Shown piece after piece: positions 8,167 through 16,032 of a stretch of 39,326 nt of DNA. How positions within the stretch are numbered: the stretch's first letter is position 1; every line of letters begins with the position of its first letter. Below the pieces are notes generated by a model that saw nothing but the letters and a program-made list of their open reading frames with translations, searched no databases and was not told where the DNA came from. Made by a program: the position numbers and the translations under genes. Origin of the DNA: Spirochaetota bacterium (GTDB lineage: Bacteria; Spirochaetota; B62-G9; DRHN01); NCBI GenBank assembly GCA_020342115.1, contig CP070841.1:1-39326 (forward strand). Reading direction: 5' to 3'.

Positions 8167-8562
8167 GATTGAGTTCAGGAGAAAGCTCCATTATCTTAAG
8201 TCAAGATTCAAGAGGAAGAAAGATGAAATGCGGAGAGTGTGGAGGTGGATATATAAGCGGAGATTTATCATTTGAATGATTATAATGGTTATACCTGGTA
8301 AACGATTTCAGCTTTTTAGTGCAAGAAATGATCAGGTCCTACGGGTAAATGGTTTTTCTGCTCGTGAGATTTGAGTAAAGGGGATAGTACTTATATTGGG
8401 TGATTTGGGGTGCCATGATTATAGGCAGGGTTTTATAAATGAAGTGGCGCTATTTTCATCGAGAGATCCGGTCGACAGATGTATGGCATTGGCCGGTATA
8501 GTATCCTGATAGGTAAAAGAGATAAATAATAAGATTCGTACATTAATAGACTATATGGAAAG
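8167..8562. other. Gene-free stretch with possible decayed reading frame
   Basis: A 396-base stretch between the antiporter and smr-like genes. On the plus strand, one frame from ATG 8285 to a stop ending at 8509 is interrupted by a single TGA. Its second half reads like protein (KGIVLILGDLG then SSRDPVDRCMALAGIVS). I do not recognise it. A 19-codon ORF starting MKCGECGGGY, with an AAGAGGAAG site before it, ends at 8279. Neither is convincing as an intact gene. No repeat-family copy is present. Confidence 0.3.
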
Positions 8563-8841
8563 ATGAATAAAGATGATGCTGTAGATCTGCCAGTAAACGG
8601 CACACTCGATCTTCACTTTTTTCGTCCCCGCGATGTAGATGAATTAATCCCCGATTACATAAATGAATGCAGGAAGAAGGGGATCTATCAAGTAAGGATC
8701 GTGCATGGAAAGGGAACTGGAATCCTCAGAAAGAGGGTTCATTCCATCCTATCAAAACTACAAGAGGTTGAATCTTACAGTCTCGGTGGGGAAAGTGCGG
8801 GGAGCTGGGGAGCTACTATAGTTATTCTTAAACCGCTGTAA
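8563..8841 (+). CDS. Stand-alone Smr domain protein
   Basis: A 92-residue protein that is essentially one Smr domain (MutS2 C-terminal type). The signature LDLHFFRPRDVDELI near residue 16 and the HGKGTGILRKRV loop near residue 45 are both present, followed by GGESAGSWGATIVIL. Smr domains act on nucleic acid: nicking DNA, cutting mRNA at collided ribosomes, or resolving branched DNA. With no MutS2 part here, the last-named substrate is not established. The ribosome-binding site is weak (GGAAAG). It converges with the radical SAM gene, with only three bases between the two stops. Confidence 0.85.
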   Translation: MNKDDAVDLPVNGTLDLHFFRPRDVDELIPDYINECRKKGIYQVRIVHGKGTGILRKRVHSILSKLQEVESYSLGGESAGSWGATIVILKPL

Positions 8842-8844
8842 TAT

Positions 8845-9606
8845 TTATTCCTTCCATAGCGTGTATCCAGCTTTCTTAAGCCGTGCTATTGCTGTTGGGT
8901 ATGGATCGCATTGCTCCTCCTCTAGATAGTCACTATAGCCTGCGTACTTCAATTTTTCATGCATAGTTAAATTCTCCTCTTTGCTCATCAGTCTCGGATC
9001 AGTCATGGCAGCCACATGGAAACTAATGCCTGACTCTACAAGAAATTCCACAGCCCTGAAAGGCAGAATATGGCAATCACCTCTGGCTCCTGTTCTTCGC
9101 TCAAAGCCCATCTCGTGACCGGCCTTTATTGATACTCGGATGTGTATGTTACTGTAATTTTTTAATTCCTCTACCCATCCAGGATTCCGTCCAAGCATTA
9201 CACCGTTTGTCTCAAGTATAAATAGATAATCTGTTTTGTTAACTAAGTCTAACACAGCCTTAAGGTGATCAAAACAGAGTGTGGGTTCTCCTCCGGAGAT
9301 ACGAAGCTTTTTTATCTTCTTTTTTTGGGCATTGTGCACGAGTGTATTGAAAACATCCTGTGATGAGTATAACTGTCCAGTATTGTGCGGATAATCTCGT
9401 CCCCAGTTTACCCAGCAGAACACACACCTTAAGTTGCAACCGACTGCGTAGGCAGTGGATATCCCTCCATAGACGCCTGTGCAGTAAAAATCTGTGTACT
9501 TTCTTGATCCTTTTTTGCATACAATTCTCTCAGTTATCAAAGCGATATCGACTGGATCAAAAGGTGTATTTGAGGCTTTAATTGCGGATGGGTAGCGGGC
9601 TTGCAT
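8845..9606 (-). CDS. Radical SAM protein of unknown substrate
   Basis: A 253-residue radical SAM enzyme. The [4Fe-4S] motif is CNLRCVFC (C-x3-C-x2-C), and RISGGEPTL and ILETNGVML are the usual SAM-binding strands. There is no C-terminal auxiliary cluster domain, so it is a compact member, similar in outline to activase-type or archaeal radical SAM proteins. Its promoter (9614-9642) ends seven bases before the ATG, and no ribosome-binding site precedes it, so the message is probably leaderless. The THEP1 gene is divergent, about 85 bases away. The substrate is unknown; enzyme activation or tRNA/cofactor modification are possible. Confidence 0.8.
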   Translation of the reverse strand: MQARYPSAIKASNTPFDPVDIALITERIVCKKGSRKYTDFYCTGVYGGISTAYAVGCNLRCVFCWVNWGRDYPHNTGQLYSSQDVFNTLVHNAQKKKIKKLRISGGEPTLCFDHLKAVLDLVNKTDYLFILETNGVMLGRNPGWVEELKNYSNIHIRVSIKAGHEMGFERRTGARGDCHILPFRAVEFLVESGISFHVAAMTDPRLMSKEENLTMHEKLKYAGYSDYLEEEQCDPYPTAIARLKKAGYTLWKE

Positions 9607-9613
9607 TAAGGAT

Positions 9614-9642
9614 ATAATACCTTGATCTTACACTGTGGTCAA
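9614..9642 (-). promoter_or_regulatory. Sigma-70-type promoter of the radical SAM gene, leaderless
   Basis: Read on the minus strand: TTGACC (9642-9637), a 17-base spacer, TATTAT (9619-9614), then seven bases and the ATG at 9606. Transcription would start at or next to the start codon. Confidence 0.65.
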
Positions 9643-9691
9643 AAACTGTTGTTTGGTTTTACCTTTTCTATTAGGTTGAGATTGGAAGGGA

Positions 9692-10210
9692 ATGATGAGG
9701 AATATGAATATTCTTTTTACTGGCTGTCCTGGATGCGGTAAGTCAACAATTATTGAAAGTATAGTCAAACGGTTTACGCAACCTGCATGCGGTTTTTTCA
9801 CCAGGGAGATAAGAGAAAGTGGTACAAGAATGGGTTTTTCCATTAACACTCTTGATGGAAAGTGCGGTATTTTAGCGAAAAAGGGTATGAAAAGTCGTTT
9901 CAAAGTTGGAAGCTATGGAGTTTGTATTGATGATATAGAGCATATTGCTGTTCCATCCATGGTTCCAAAACGATATAATGAATATGTCGTAATTGACGAG
10001 ATCGGGAAGATGGAATGTTGCTCAGAGCTCTTCAGAAAAACTCTTATCTCAGTCCTCGATTCTGAGCACCATGTTATAGGGGCTATCTCTATCAGGGGAA
10101 ATAGATTCATAGAGGAGATAAAAAAGCGGAATGATGTTGAGGTCATTCTAGTTACAAGGAAAAACAGAGACAATCTAGCCGGTATTTCTCTGAATGAATT
10201 TCTGGATTAA
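9692..10210 (+). CDS. THEP1-type nucleoside-triphosphatase
   Basis: A 172-residue P-loop NTPase of the THEP1/NTPase_1 family. Walker A is GCPGCGKST (residues 11-19), and Walker B is VVIDEIGKMEC, typical of the family. The central GFFTREIRESGTRMGF strand and the late GAISIRGNRFIEEIK also match. Members hydrolyse NTPs to NDPs, but their cell role is not settled; some are linked to RNA or nucleotide metabolism. GGAAGGGA precedes a cluster of in-frame ATGs (9692, 9695, 9704), so the exact start is uncertain by four residues. It is the only plus-strand gene here, divergent from the radical SAM gene. Confidence 0.85.
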   Translation: MMRNMNILFTGCPGCGKSTIIESIVKRFTQPACGFFTREIRESGTRMGFSINTLDGKCGILAKKGMKSRFKVGSYGVCIDDIEHIAVPSMVPKRYNEYVVIDEIGKMECCSELFRKTLISVLDSEHHVIGAISIRGNRFIEEIKKRNDVEVILVTRKNRDNLAGISLNEFLD

Positions 10211-10227
10211 GGAATTTTGTGAGCGGT

Positions 10228-10291
10228 GGCTTCTCAATCGCGGCGTAGGCCCGGTGACGAAAACGTCTTACAATTAAGAGGCCTTCGCGGG
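10228..10291 (-). repeat. Palindromic intergenic repeat, reverse orientation
   Basis: Contains the inner hairpin GACGAAAACGTC (10256-10267) and the arm CAATTAAGAGGCCTTCGCG (10271-10289). The GC-rich inner hairpin (10241-10254) and the other arm are damaged. Bases 10241-10289 match the reverse complement of 11427-11475 with about five mismatches in 49, so the copy is inverted relative to the one at 11426. It lies between convergent genes and could act as a transcription end. Confidence 0.7.
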
Positions 10292-10412
10292 TAGTAATAA
10301 ATGTTCTTTAAATACTTAATGTCGAGAAATTTTACATGTGAGGACTTTTTATTAATAGTACAAACACCAAGCCTAAGATGCCTAAGCGATTGAGCAGTGC
10401 TGTCTGAGAAAT

Positions 10413-11228
10413 TTACTGACGAAAAAGATTCTCTTTGAGTAAGCCAAGGTAGTGCTGGCTCATAAAGGTTAGCGGCTTTTCTGCAAGATCGAATTTCTCA
10501 GAGAGAGATGAAAGCACCTGATGAAGCTGATGTATATATGCGTCTTTGTGCTGTGCTGCAGCTCTGTAAAAATGCCTTCCATAGGATCGAAGCTCATCTT
10601 TACTTTTTCGCGATGATGATAGAATATCTGATCGACTGAAGACACGGTGAGCTTGTCCGGTGCTCAGATACGCTGGGAATACTCCAGTCATAAAGAGACA
10701 TATATCAGCAATCCTCTTGTAAGAGAGAAAACGGCTTTCTTCGTCTATCATCTCACTGTACTTCAGAAGACTATCGATATTGAAATCGCTGAATTTAAAA
10801 CGTCTCCATACACCTCTCTTTATCCGTAACATCACTGTGCAGCTGTTTATCTTTACAAAGGAGCAAAGCAAATCAATGAGGTAAAAAAGTATTTTTTCTT
10901 CTTTTAGAAATTTGACAACATTGTTACTATCAAAGATGAATACTTTTATCCTCTCCTCCTGTTCAACAGTATAGGATTGGCCTTCGAGATCATTCATTAC
11001 TTTGAGCAGGACCACGGTAAAGAAAAGCTGTGGAGAGACCTTAACAATAGAGTCAGGGTTCTCCATAAGAAACTTGAAAAGATTTTCATCCTTAAGCACA
11101 CCTTCCAGCATCTCCTCATCTTCGGCAAGTGTTTTCATCATTCGCGCTTTTTCTCTATATCCGGGCATGAGAACCTGCACGATGAAGGAGAGATCGGTTT
11201 CACTTAATATGCTGGCAAGTTCATTCAT
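10413..11228 (-). CDS. Hypothetical protein
   Basis: A 271-residue (or 292, see below) soluble, mainly helical protein that I do not recognise. The N-terminal half carries repeated acidic/helical stretches (LAEDEEMLEGVLKDENLFKFL, then SPQLFFTVVLLKVMNDLEG). The C-terminal half is richer in Arg and Tyr (YGRHFYRAAAQHKDAYIHQLH). It has no signal peptide and no membrane segment. The open frame extends to an ATG at 11291, but Met22 at 11228 gives a more natural N-terminus (MNELASILSETDLSF); neither has a strong ribosome-binding site. It is flanked by inverted copies of the palindromic repeat (10228-10291 and 11426-11498) and is not in an obvious operon. Confidence 0.6.
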   Translation of the reverse strand: MNELASILSETDLSFIVQVLMPGYREKARMMKTLAEDEEMLEGVLKDENLFKFLMENPDSIVKVSPQLFFTVVLLKVMNDLEGQSYTVEQEERIKVFIFDSNNVVKFLKEEKILFYLIDLLCSFVKINSCTVMLRIKRGVWRRFKFSDFNIDSLLKYSEMIDEESRFLSYKRIADICLFMTGVFPAYLSTGQAHRVFSRSDILSSSRKSKDELRSYGRHFYRAAAQHKDAYIHQLHQVLSSLSEKFDLAEKPLTFMSQHYLGLLKENLFRQ

Positions 11229-11425
11229 TGGTTTATTATCCCATAATAAAACTATAATACAAGTGTCTTGGAGAGATAATTTTATTAACATAAGTCAACA
11301 TTTTAATTATTGTGAAACACAATTTTTTAATATTATTATACTCAATCGAGAAGACCTATTTATCGCGGAGAGGGTGTTGCAATGATTGTCAAGTCATCTT
11401 GATATTTTAGTGTGGAACATATTAC

Positions 11426-11498
11426 TTGCGAAGGCCTTTTAATTGTAAGACGTTTTCGTCACGGCGCCTTCGCCGCAGTTAAGAGGCCTTCGCGATTG
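11426..11498 (+). repeat. Palindromic intergenic repeat, near-complete copy
   Basis: The outer arms TGCGAAGGCCTTTTAATTG (11427-11445) and CAGTTAAGAGGCCTTCGCG (11476-11494) pair with few mismatches. Between them lie two hairpins: GACG-TTTT-CGTC (11449-11460) and CGGCG-CCTT-CGCCG (11462-11475). This is the same three-way-junction plan as 22515-22586. Confidence 0.8.
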
Positions 11499-11570
11499 TT
11501 TAGAGCTTTTTTTATATATTAGTGACCTGCAGTCTGTCCTGATTTTATCTATAATAAAGAGGGAAATTAC

Positions 11571-12311
11571 TTATGATGTTTTCTTTATATAAAGCTCCCA
11601 CAATCGTGTGAGAGTTTTTTCAAGCCTCCTGCCAAGAGCATCTGAAGGCTTTGTTGTAACATCATCCTCATTATCGAAAACTGTATATGGAGTATGTATT
11701 CCTTTTGCTTCTAGGTAATTTGGATGGGCCGAGCTGAAATCCGACCAATCACACTCTTTGTATAATTTTTTCATCTTATCGTCAGGAAGGCTGTGCTGCA
11801 GTATGCTGTCCGGTTCATTTGGATTGTAACGCAACCGGTTTTTTCTCACCGACTCTTTAAATGACACATTGATGTAGAGTACAGCAGATGATGATAGAAT
11901 TTCATCGCTGAGCTGCTCGAAGGCACGTCTGTAACCTCCATGTTCTGAGCCTCTGGAGAATTCAATAATAGCAGTGTAGTGGTTGTGATAGAGGGGGTCT
12001 CTTTTCAGTCTTTTTTTATATTCCAGAGAGATTCTTTGTATAAGGAGATCCCAAAAGAATGTTTCACTGAAGTAACCGTTGGCTGTTGTGTGCAGCCTCT
12101 GTTTTCCCATCTCCGAGAGAATCATATCTTCCTCAAACCAGCTCCAGAGCATGGGAAAGTCATCGATCTCTTCGAATTCACCGATGTGGAACCGTCTTAT
12201 ACGGTTGGTTTTGTCTGTAGATTTGAGATAGTGTATAATCTCGCTTTTTCCCGAGGCGGGTCTTCCAAGAAGAATCAGTATGTCGAACCATTCCTGTGCA
12301 GTATCTGACAT
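11571..12311 (-). CDS. P-loop NTPase/kinase-like protein of unknown function
   Basis: A 246-residue protein with a Walker A motif, GRPASGKS (residues 16-23), directly after a hydrophobic strand ILILL, as in small-molecule or nucleoside kinases. VLYINVSFKESVRKNRLRYNP may be the lid region with arginines. Near the middle, YTAIIEFSRGSEHGGYRRAF could hold the Walker-B strand. I do not recognise the family. Its ATG lies one base after the TGA stop of the ATP-cone uridine-kinase-like gene (TGA-A-ATG), with no separate ribosome-binding site, so the two are probably translationally coupled and functionally linked. Confidence 0.7.
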   Translation of the reverse strand: MSDTAQEWFDILILLGRPASGKSEIIHYLKSTDKTNRIRRFHIGEFEEIDDFPMLWSWFEEDMILSEMGKQRLHTTANGYFSETFFWDLLIQRISLEYKKRLKRDPLYHNHYTAIIEFSRGSEHGGYRRAFEQLSDEILSSSAVLYINVSFKESVRKNRLRYNPNEPDSILQHSLPDDKMKKLYKECDWSDFSSAHPNYLEAKGIHTPYTVFDNEDDVTTKPSDALGRRLEKTLTRLWELYIKKTS

Positions 12312-12312
12312 T

Positions 12313-13644
12313 TCAGTAAGTGTACTCGCTACCTCCGATGAATTCCCTTAGAACCGATCGAGGTGGGATAACACTCTCATCTTCCCATGCAGGTATCTCG
12401 CTGAACATTTCAGAGACTCTCTGCACCCTCGAAAGTGCGTCTTCCCTTTCCGGTTCTTTTTTAAACTCTTCGATGAACTTGGAGAAAAGGTGGCCTAGGC
12501 GATGTTTCATAATGGGGAGCTCATAGGCAAGAAAGCTGTTTACAACGAAATGAGCCTTCTGCAGTCGAGAGACGATGTACCGCAGTTCTGATCGACGAAC
12601 ATAGTGCCAGTGTGCCACTGTCTGTTTTGGGCTGTAGTTTCTAAACTGCATATCCCGTACCATCCTGCGAAGCATTCGAACATCCGCCCATCTTACATAG
12701 ATGTTTTTACGGTCCTTGATCTGTGAGAGTGTCTCGATATAGAGCTTGAACTTTACGGTGTCTGGAACACCGCTGGTCATCTCATCGTAGAGCCCATGTA
12801 AAGAGTCGATGAGAAGTATCTCTCGGTTACCTAGCGCAAGTTCCTGTGATATTCCCTCCCTGTTTCCAGTTTTGAAATTATAAAATGGAACCGGAACAGT
12901 CTTCCCCTCGATGAGATCCTTCAGGTGCCGGTTGATTAAATTTAAATCGATCGCCTGAGGTGTTTCATAGTCATAGTCCCCATATGGATCTTTAGGCTGA
13001 TCTTTGAGATCGAAGTAGTAGTTATCAACATTGAGGGTAACAAGTTTGTATCCTTTGTCTTTCAGGATATCCCTGATTTTTATGGTTGTGGTGGTCTTGC
13101 CGGAAGAGGATGGGCCTGCGATTATGATAATTTTTATATTATCAATCCTCTCCATGATCAACCTCACGGCATCATCCACCTCGTTCTGGTAGAAATCCTC
13201 GGATGCCTCGATGAGATCCCTATAGCGATCCTTTTTGATTATCGTGGCTATCTGATCAAGAGATATGCAATTATGATCCACACCCCAGGAGAGGGCGAGC
13301 CAGAGCTTTTGATAGGGAATGTTGTCAGAAGAATAAGTAAGGCTTTGCTTTCCCAGTCGTTTCAATGCGTGTTCGTAGCGGTAGATGATGTAGGCTTTGG
13401 CTGTTTTTGCGTGCCCACGCTCAATCAGGCATTTCTCAACAAGATCCTGCACCTCTTCAACATTTGGATAGCTCTGCTTCGACTCCAATGACTCCAGCAT
13501 AGCTATTACATCATCTGTAACCTTTTCTGCAGTTGCACGATCTCTTCCCCCCACTGATATTGCTGCCTGCAGTATTGCCAGAGTTATCTTTTCACGCTTG
13601 AAAGGAACGATTCTTCCGTCTCTTTTTATGATCTTGTCGATCAT
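12313..13644 (-). CDS. ATP-cone domain fused to uridine kinase-like P-loop domain
   Basis: A 443-residue fusion. Residues 1-95 are an ATP-cone (IIKRDGRIVPFKREKITLAI, the nucleotide-sensing domain known from ribonucleotide reductases and NrdR). Residues 170-400 resemble uridine/phosphoribulokinase enzymes, with Walker A GPSSSGKTTTT (177-187), LNVDNYYFDL and DYDYETPQAIDL. Such proteins are expected to phosphorylate a nucleoside and to respond to ATP/dATP through the cone. The gene begins nine bases after the stop of the PhnE-like permease gene and is followed by a coupled P-loop gene, so it seems to belong to the same minus-strand operon. Substrate specificity is not shown; the unusual operon partner hints at a phosphate or nucleotide link. 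Confidence 0.85.
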   Translation of the reverse strand: MIDKIIKRDGRIVPFKREKITLAILQAAISVGGRDRATAEKVTDDVIAMLESLESKQSYPNVEEVQDLVEKCLIERGHAKTAKAYIIYRYEHALKRLGKQSLTYSSDNIPYQKLWLALSWGVDHNCISLDQIATIIKKDRYRDLIEASEDFYQNEVDDAVRLIMERIDNIKIIIIAGPSSSGKTTTTIKIRDILKDKGYKLVTLNVDNYYFDLKDQPKDPYGDYDYETPQAIDLNLINRHLKDLIEGKTVPVPFYNFKTGNREGISQELALGNREILLIDSLHGLYDEMTSGVPDTVKFKLYIETLSQIKDRKNIYVRWADVRMLRRMVRDMQFRNYSPKQTVAHWHYVRRSELRYIVSRLQKAHFVVNSFLAYELPIMKHRLGHLFSKFIEEFKKEPEREDALSRVQRVSEMFSEIPAWEDESVIPPRSVLREFIGGSEYTY

Positions 13645-13653
13645 GGGCTGTTC

Positions 13654-15174
13654 CTAAACGAATCTCTGCCGTATTTCAGCACTCACATAATCCAGAATGG
13701 CTACAGTAATTGCTATGAACCAAACCGCAATACCGGCGGCCCGGTAATCGAGGAGCCTTATGTACTGGACCAGGAGGAATCCGATGCCTCCACCTCCAAC
13801 CAGCCCGATGATTGTAGACATTCTGACATTGATATCCCATCGATAAATGGAGAATGAGACAAAAGGAGGAATCATTTGAGGCACAACTGCATACATTATT
13901 GTTTGAAGTCTTGTCGCACCTGTAGCCTGTATGGCTTCAATTGGACCTGGATCGATACTCTCGATGGCCTCTGAGTAGAGCTTACCAAGTGCAGCAACAG
14001 AGTGAAATGTGAGGGCAATGATTCCCGCAAAGGGGCCAAGGCCAACCCACACAACAGCAATAAGTGCCCATATTAAAGGCTCTATTGCCCTGATGATGTT
14101 CAATATGGTTCTCGTTATATAGTAGATCAGCATCGTTATCCAGGAGTGTGACATGAGGTTTCTTGATGCAAGAAAGCTTACTGGTATGGCAAAGATAATG
14201 CCGAAGAAGGATGCCATCATGCCCATGAATATCGTTTCTGCCATCCGTGCGAGTGTCAGTCTCAAAGGGTCGCCAACGATAAGCTTGCCGATAGAGGAGA
14301 TCTGCTTGGCTTCGACACGCTGATATTGAGGCCCCTTGGCGCTCGGAGGAATCAGCCTGTAGGGCATTATGAGATCAAACTCGAATGATCCTTTTACATC
14401 AGTCATAAATTCAACATACTGCCCTTCCTGTCGGGGACGAAACTCGTTCCCGAGCGAGTCAATCCACCATATCTGTGTCTTCGTGTTCGGGGCAAAACCC
14501 CTGCCGGTGAGTTTTAGTGTGGTGCCTCGGATTATTTGATTATTTTCATCGAGGCTCGATAGGTCTCCACATCTGGGATCTGACATAATATATGGCTGTC
14601 CAGGAACCTCTTCAGGAATTGGAGGAAGTTCCCCCTCGCCGCAGCCCACGAGAATTTCAGCCCCGGCACCGATTATCTCCTTCTCACGTTCAACCGCAGC
14701 TTCCCAAGGCCATAGAACCCGAGAGAGTGGCGGGATCGCATCCGGGAGCTCTTTGAACATCTTGTAAGGATTAATCTCGCTTATCTGCCATCCCAACGAA
14801 AAGAATATGACTACAATGATTATAAAAATAGCTGGTCCTGACTTTTTCTCAGGTTTTGTCTGACGGCAAGCATCCCATGCATTCCAGAGCCATAGGAGCA
14901 GAATGCATGCTATTATAAGACCAACAAAGAACGGACGACGGTCAAAGGCTTTCAAAAACTTAGCCATTAAATTGATTTCTCTATGTGCAAGGAGGTGTAC
15001 TCTCCATATGAAAAGGCCGGCCGAACCACCCAGAGAACCGAGCAATAGAAACCCACGCTGGAAGCTCCCGGCCAGTACCTGTCCAAGGCCAGGAACAAAC
15101 AGGGAGACGATTCCTGCAACAGGTCCAGGTACGATGCTTTTTATCTCCTTCTGCTGGATCTTTCTTAGAGCCAT
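13654..15174 (-). CDS. phnE: PhnE-type ABC transporter permease with long N-terminal extension
   Basis: A 506-residue protein, nearly twice the usual PhnE length. Residues 1-150 hold about three hydrophobic segments (first near VPGLGQVLAGSF, then FVGLIIACILLLWLW and AIFIIIVVIFFSLGW). Residues 150-300 form an extracytoplasmic region with an IPT/TIG-like Ig fold (GTTLKLTGRGFAPNT). Residues 300-506 are the ABC permease domain with ETIFMGMMASFFGIIFAIPVS and a GLVGGGGIGF segment near the EAA loop. The start ATG overlaps the ATPase stop by one base (TAATG), showing coupling. It should move phosphonate, phosphite or phosphate-like substrates with PhnC and PhnD. Confidence 0.87.
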   Translation of the reverse strand: MALRKIQQKEIKSIVPGPVAGIVSLFVPGLGQVLAGSFQRGFLLLGSLGGSAGLFIWRVHLLAHREINLMAKFLKAFDRRPFFVGLIIACILLLWLWNAWDACRQTKPEKKSGPAIFIIIVVIFFSLGWQISEINPYKMFKELPDAIPPLSRVLWPWEAAVEREKEIIGAGAEILVGCGEGELPPIPEEVPGQPYIMSDPRCGDLSSLDENNQIIRGTTLKLTGRGFAPNTKTQIWWIDSLGNEFRPRQEGQYVEFMTDVKGSFEFDLIMPYRLIPPSAKGPQYQRVEAKQISSIGKLIVGDPLRLTLARMAETIFMGMMASFFGIIFAIPVSFLASRNLMSHSWITMLIYYITRTILNIIRAIEPLIWALIAVVWVGLGPFAGIIALTFHSVAALGKLYSEAIESIDPGPIEAIQATGATRLQTIMYAVVPQMIPPFVSFSIYRWDINVRMSTIIGLVGGGGIGFLLVQYIRLLDYRAAGIAVWFIAITVAILDYVSAEIRQRFV

Positions 15175-15962
15175 TACCCTTTTCCCTTGTCCTGAAATCC
15201 TGCACTGACCCTTATTGCCTCTTCACCATAAATCTCTCTGAACTGATCATCAGTCATTGCAACTATATCCTCTTTTGAACCGCGGTAAACAATCTTTCCA
15301 TCCCTGAGGCCAATCACCCTCGATGCATAACGTTGTACAAGATCGAGGTAGTGCAGGCTGCATAGAACCGTTATTCCCTCCTCCTGATTCATCTTTTCAA
15401 GATAGCCGAGGATGTTGTGTGCAAGCACTGGGTCGAGGCTTGCGACAGGTTCATCTGCAAGGATCATGCGTGGCTGCTGCATAAGCGCGCGAGCTACTCC
15501 CACTCTCTGCTGCTGTCCTCCACTCAGCTCGTCTGCCCGTTTGTATGCCTGATCCAGTATTCCAACTCTCTTCAGTGCATCAATGGCCATCTGACGGTCT
15601 TTTGAAGGGAACTGGTAGAACAGGGTTTTCATTGGATTGACGTAGCCAAGCCTTCCTGAGAGGACATTGGTGAGTACATTTGAGCGTTTGACGAGATTGA
15701 AATGCTGGAATATCATTCCTATCTGTCTTCTTGTTTGACGAAGCCGATTCTGATCAAGAGAGGTTATATCCACTCCATCCCAGATGATCTTCCCCTCCGT
15801 CGGCTCTATGAGACGGTTAATACAGCGAAGCAGTGTTGATTTTCCGGAACCGCTCAATCCTATGATAACTAGAAATTCGCCGGCATCAACTTTGAAGTTA
15901 ATATCATTAAGTGCCTGTGTTCCATCCTCATAGATTTTAACAAGATGTTTAATTTCCAGCAT
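15174..15962 (-). CDS. phnC: Phosphonate-type ABC transporter ATP-binding protein
   Basis: A 262-residue ABC ATPase of the PhnC group. It has Walker A GLSGSGKST (35-43), a Q-loop in QIGMIFQHFNLV, the signature LSGGQQQRVGVARAL and Walker B MILADEP followed by VASLDP. The H-loop is in LCSLHYLDL, where most members have a T-H pair; here the His is kept. INRLIEPTEGKI after Walker A is typical of PhnC. It couples ATP hydrolysis to uptake with the PhnE-like permease, whose start codon overlaps its stop. It lies 70 bases after the binding-protein gene, with a hairpin between. Confidence 0.92.
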   Translation of the reverse strand: MLEIKHLVKIYEDGTQALNDINFKVDAGEFLVIIGLSGSGKSTLLRCINRLIEPTEGKIIWDGVDITSLDQNRLRQTRRQIGMIFQHFNLVKRSNVLTNVLSGRLGYVNPMKTLFYQFPSKDRQMAIDALKRVGILDQAYKRADELSGGQQQRVGVARALMQQPRMILADEPVASLDPVLAHNILGYLEKMNQEEGITVLCSLHYLDLVQRYASRVIGLRDGKIVYRGSKEDIVAMTDDQFREIYGEEAIRVSAGFQDKGKG

Positions 15963-15981
15963 ACTGGTCCTCGATTTAAGA

Positions 15982-16010
15982 AAAGGGAGAGTATTACACT
16001 CCCCCTTTTT
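15982..16010 (-). terminator. Hairpin with T-tract between phnD and phnC
   Basis: Read on the minus strand, a GGGAG / CTCCC stem (within AAAAGGGAG...CTCCCCCTTTTT of the plus strand) is followed by TTTT. It sits in the only gap of the phnDCE unit. It probably ends part of the transcripts after the binding-protein gene, giving more PhnD than PhnC/PhnE. Confidence 0.6.
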
Positions 16011-16032
16011 GTTAAGACTTTAGTGATTTTGG

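Noticed and set aside
11002..11385. Plus-strand ORF of 127 codons over the unrecognised gene
   Set aside because: Ser/Arg-rich composition typical of antisense shadows. The minus-strand frame is longer and better balanced, though its own identity is unknown.
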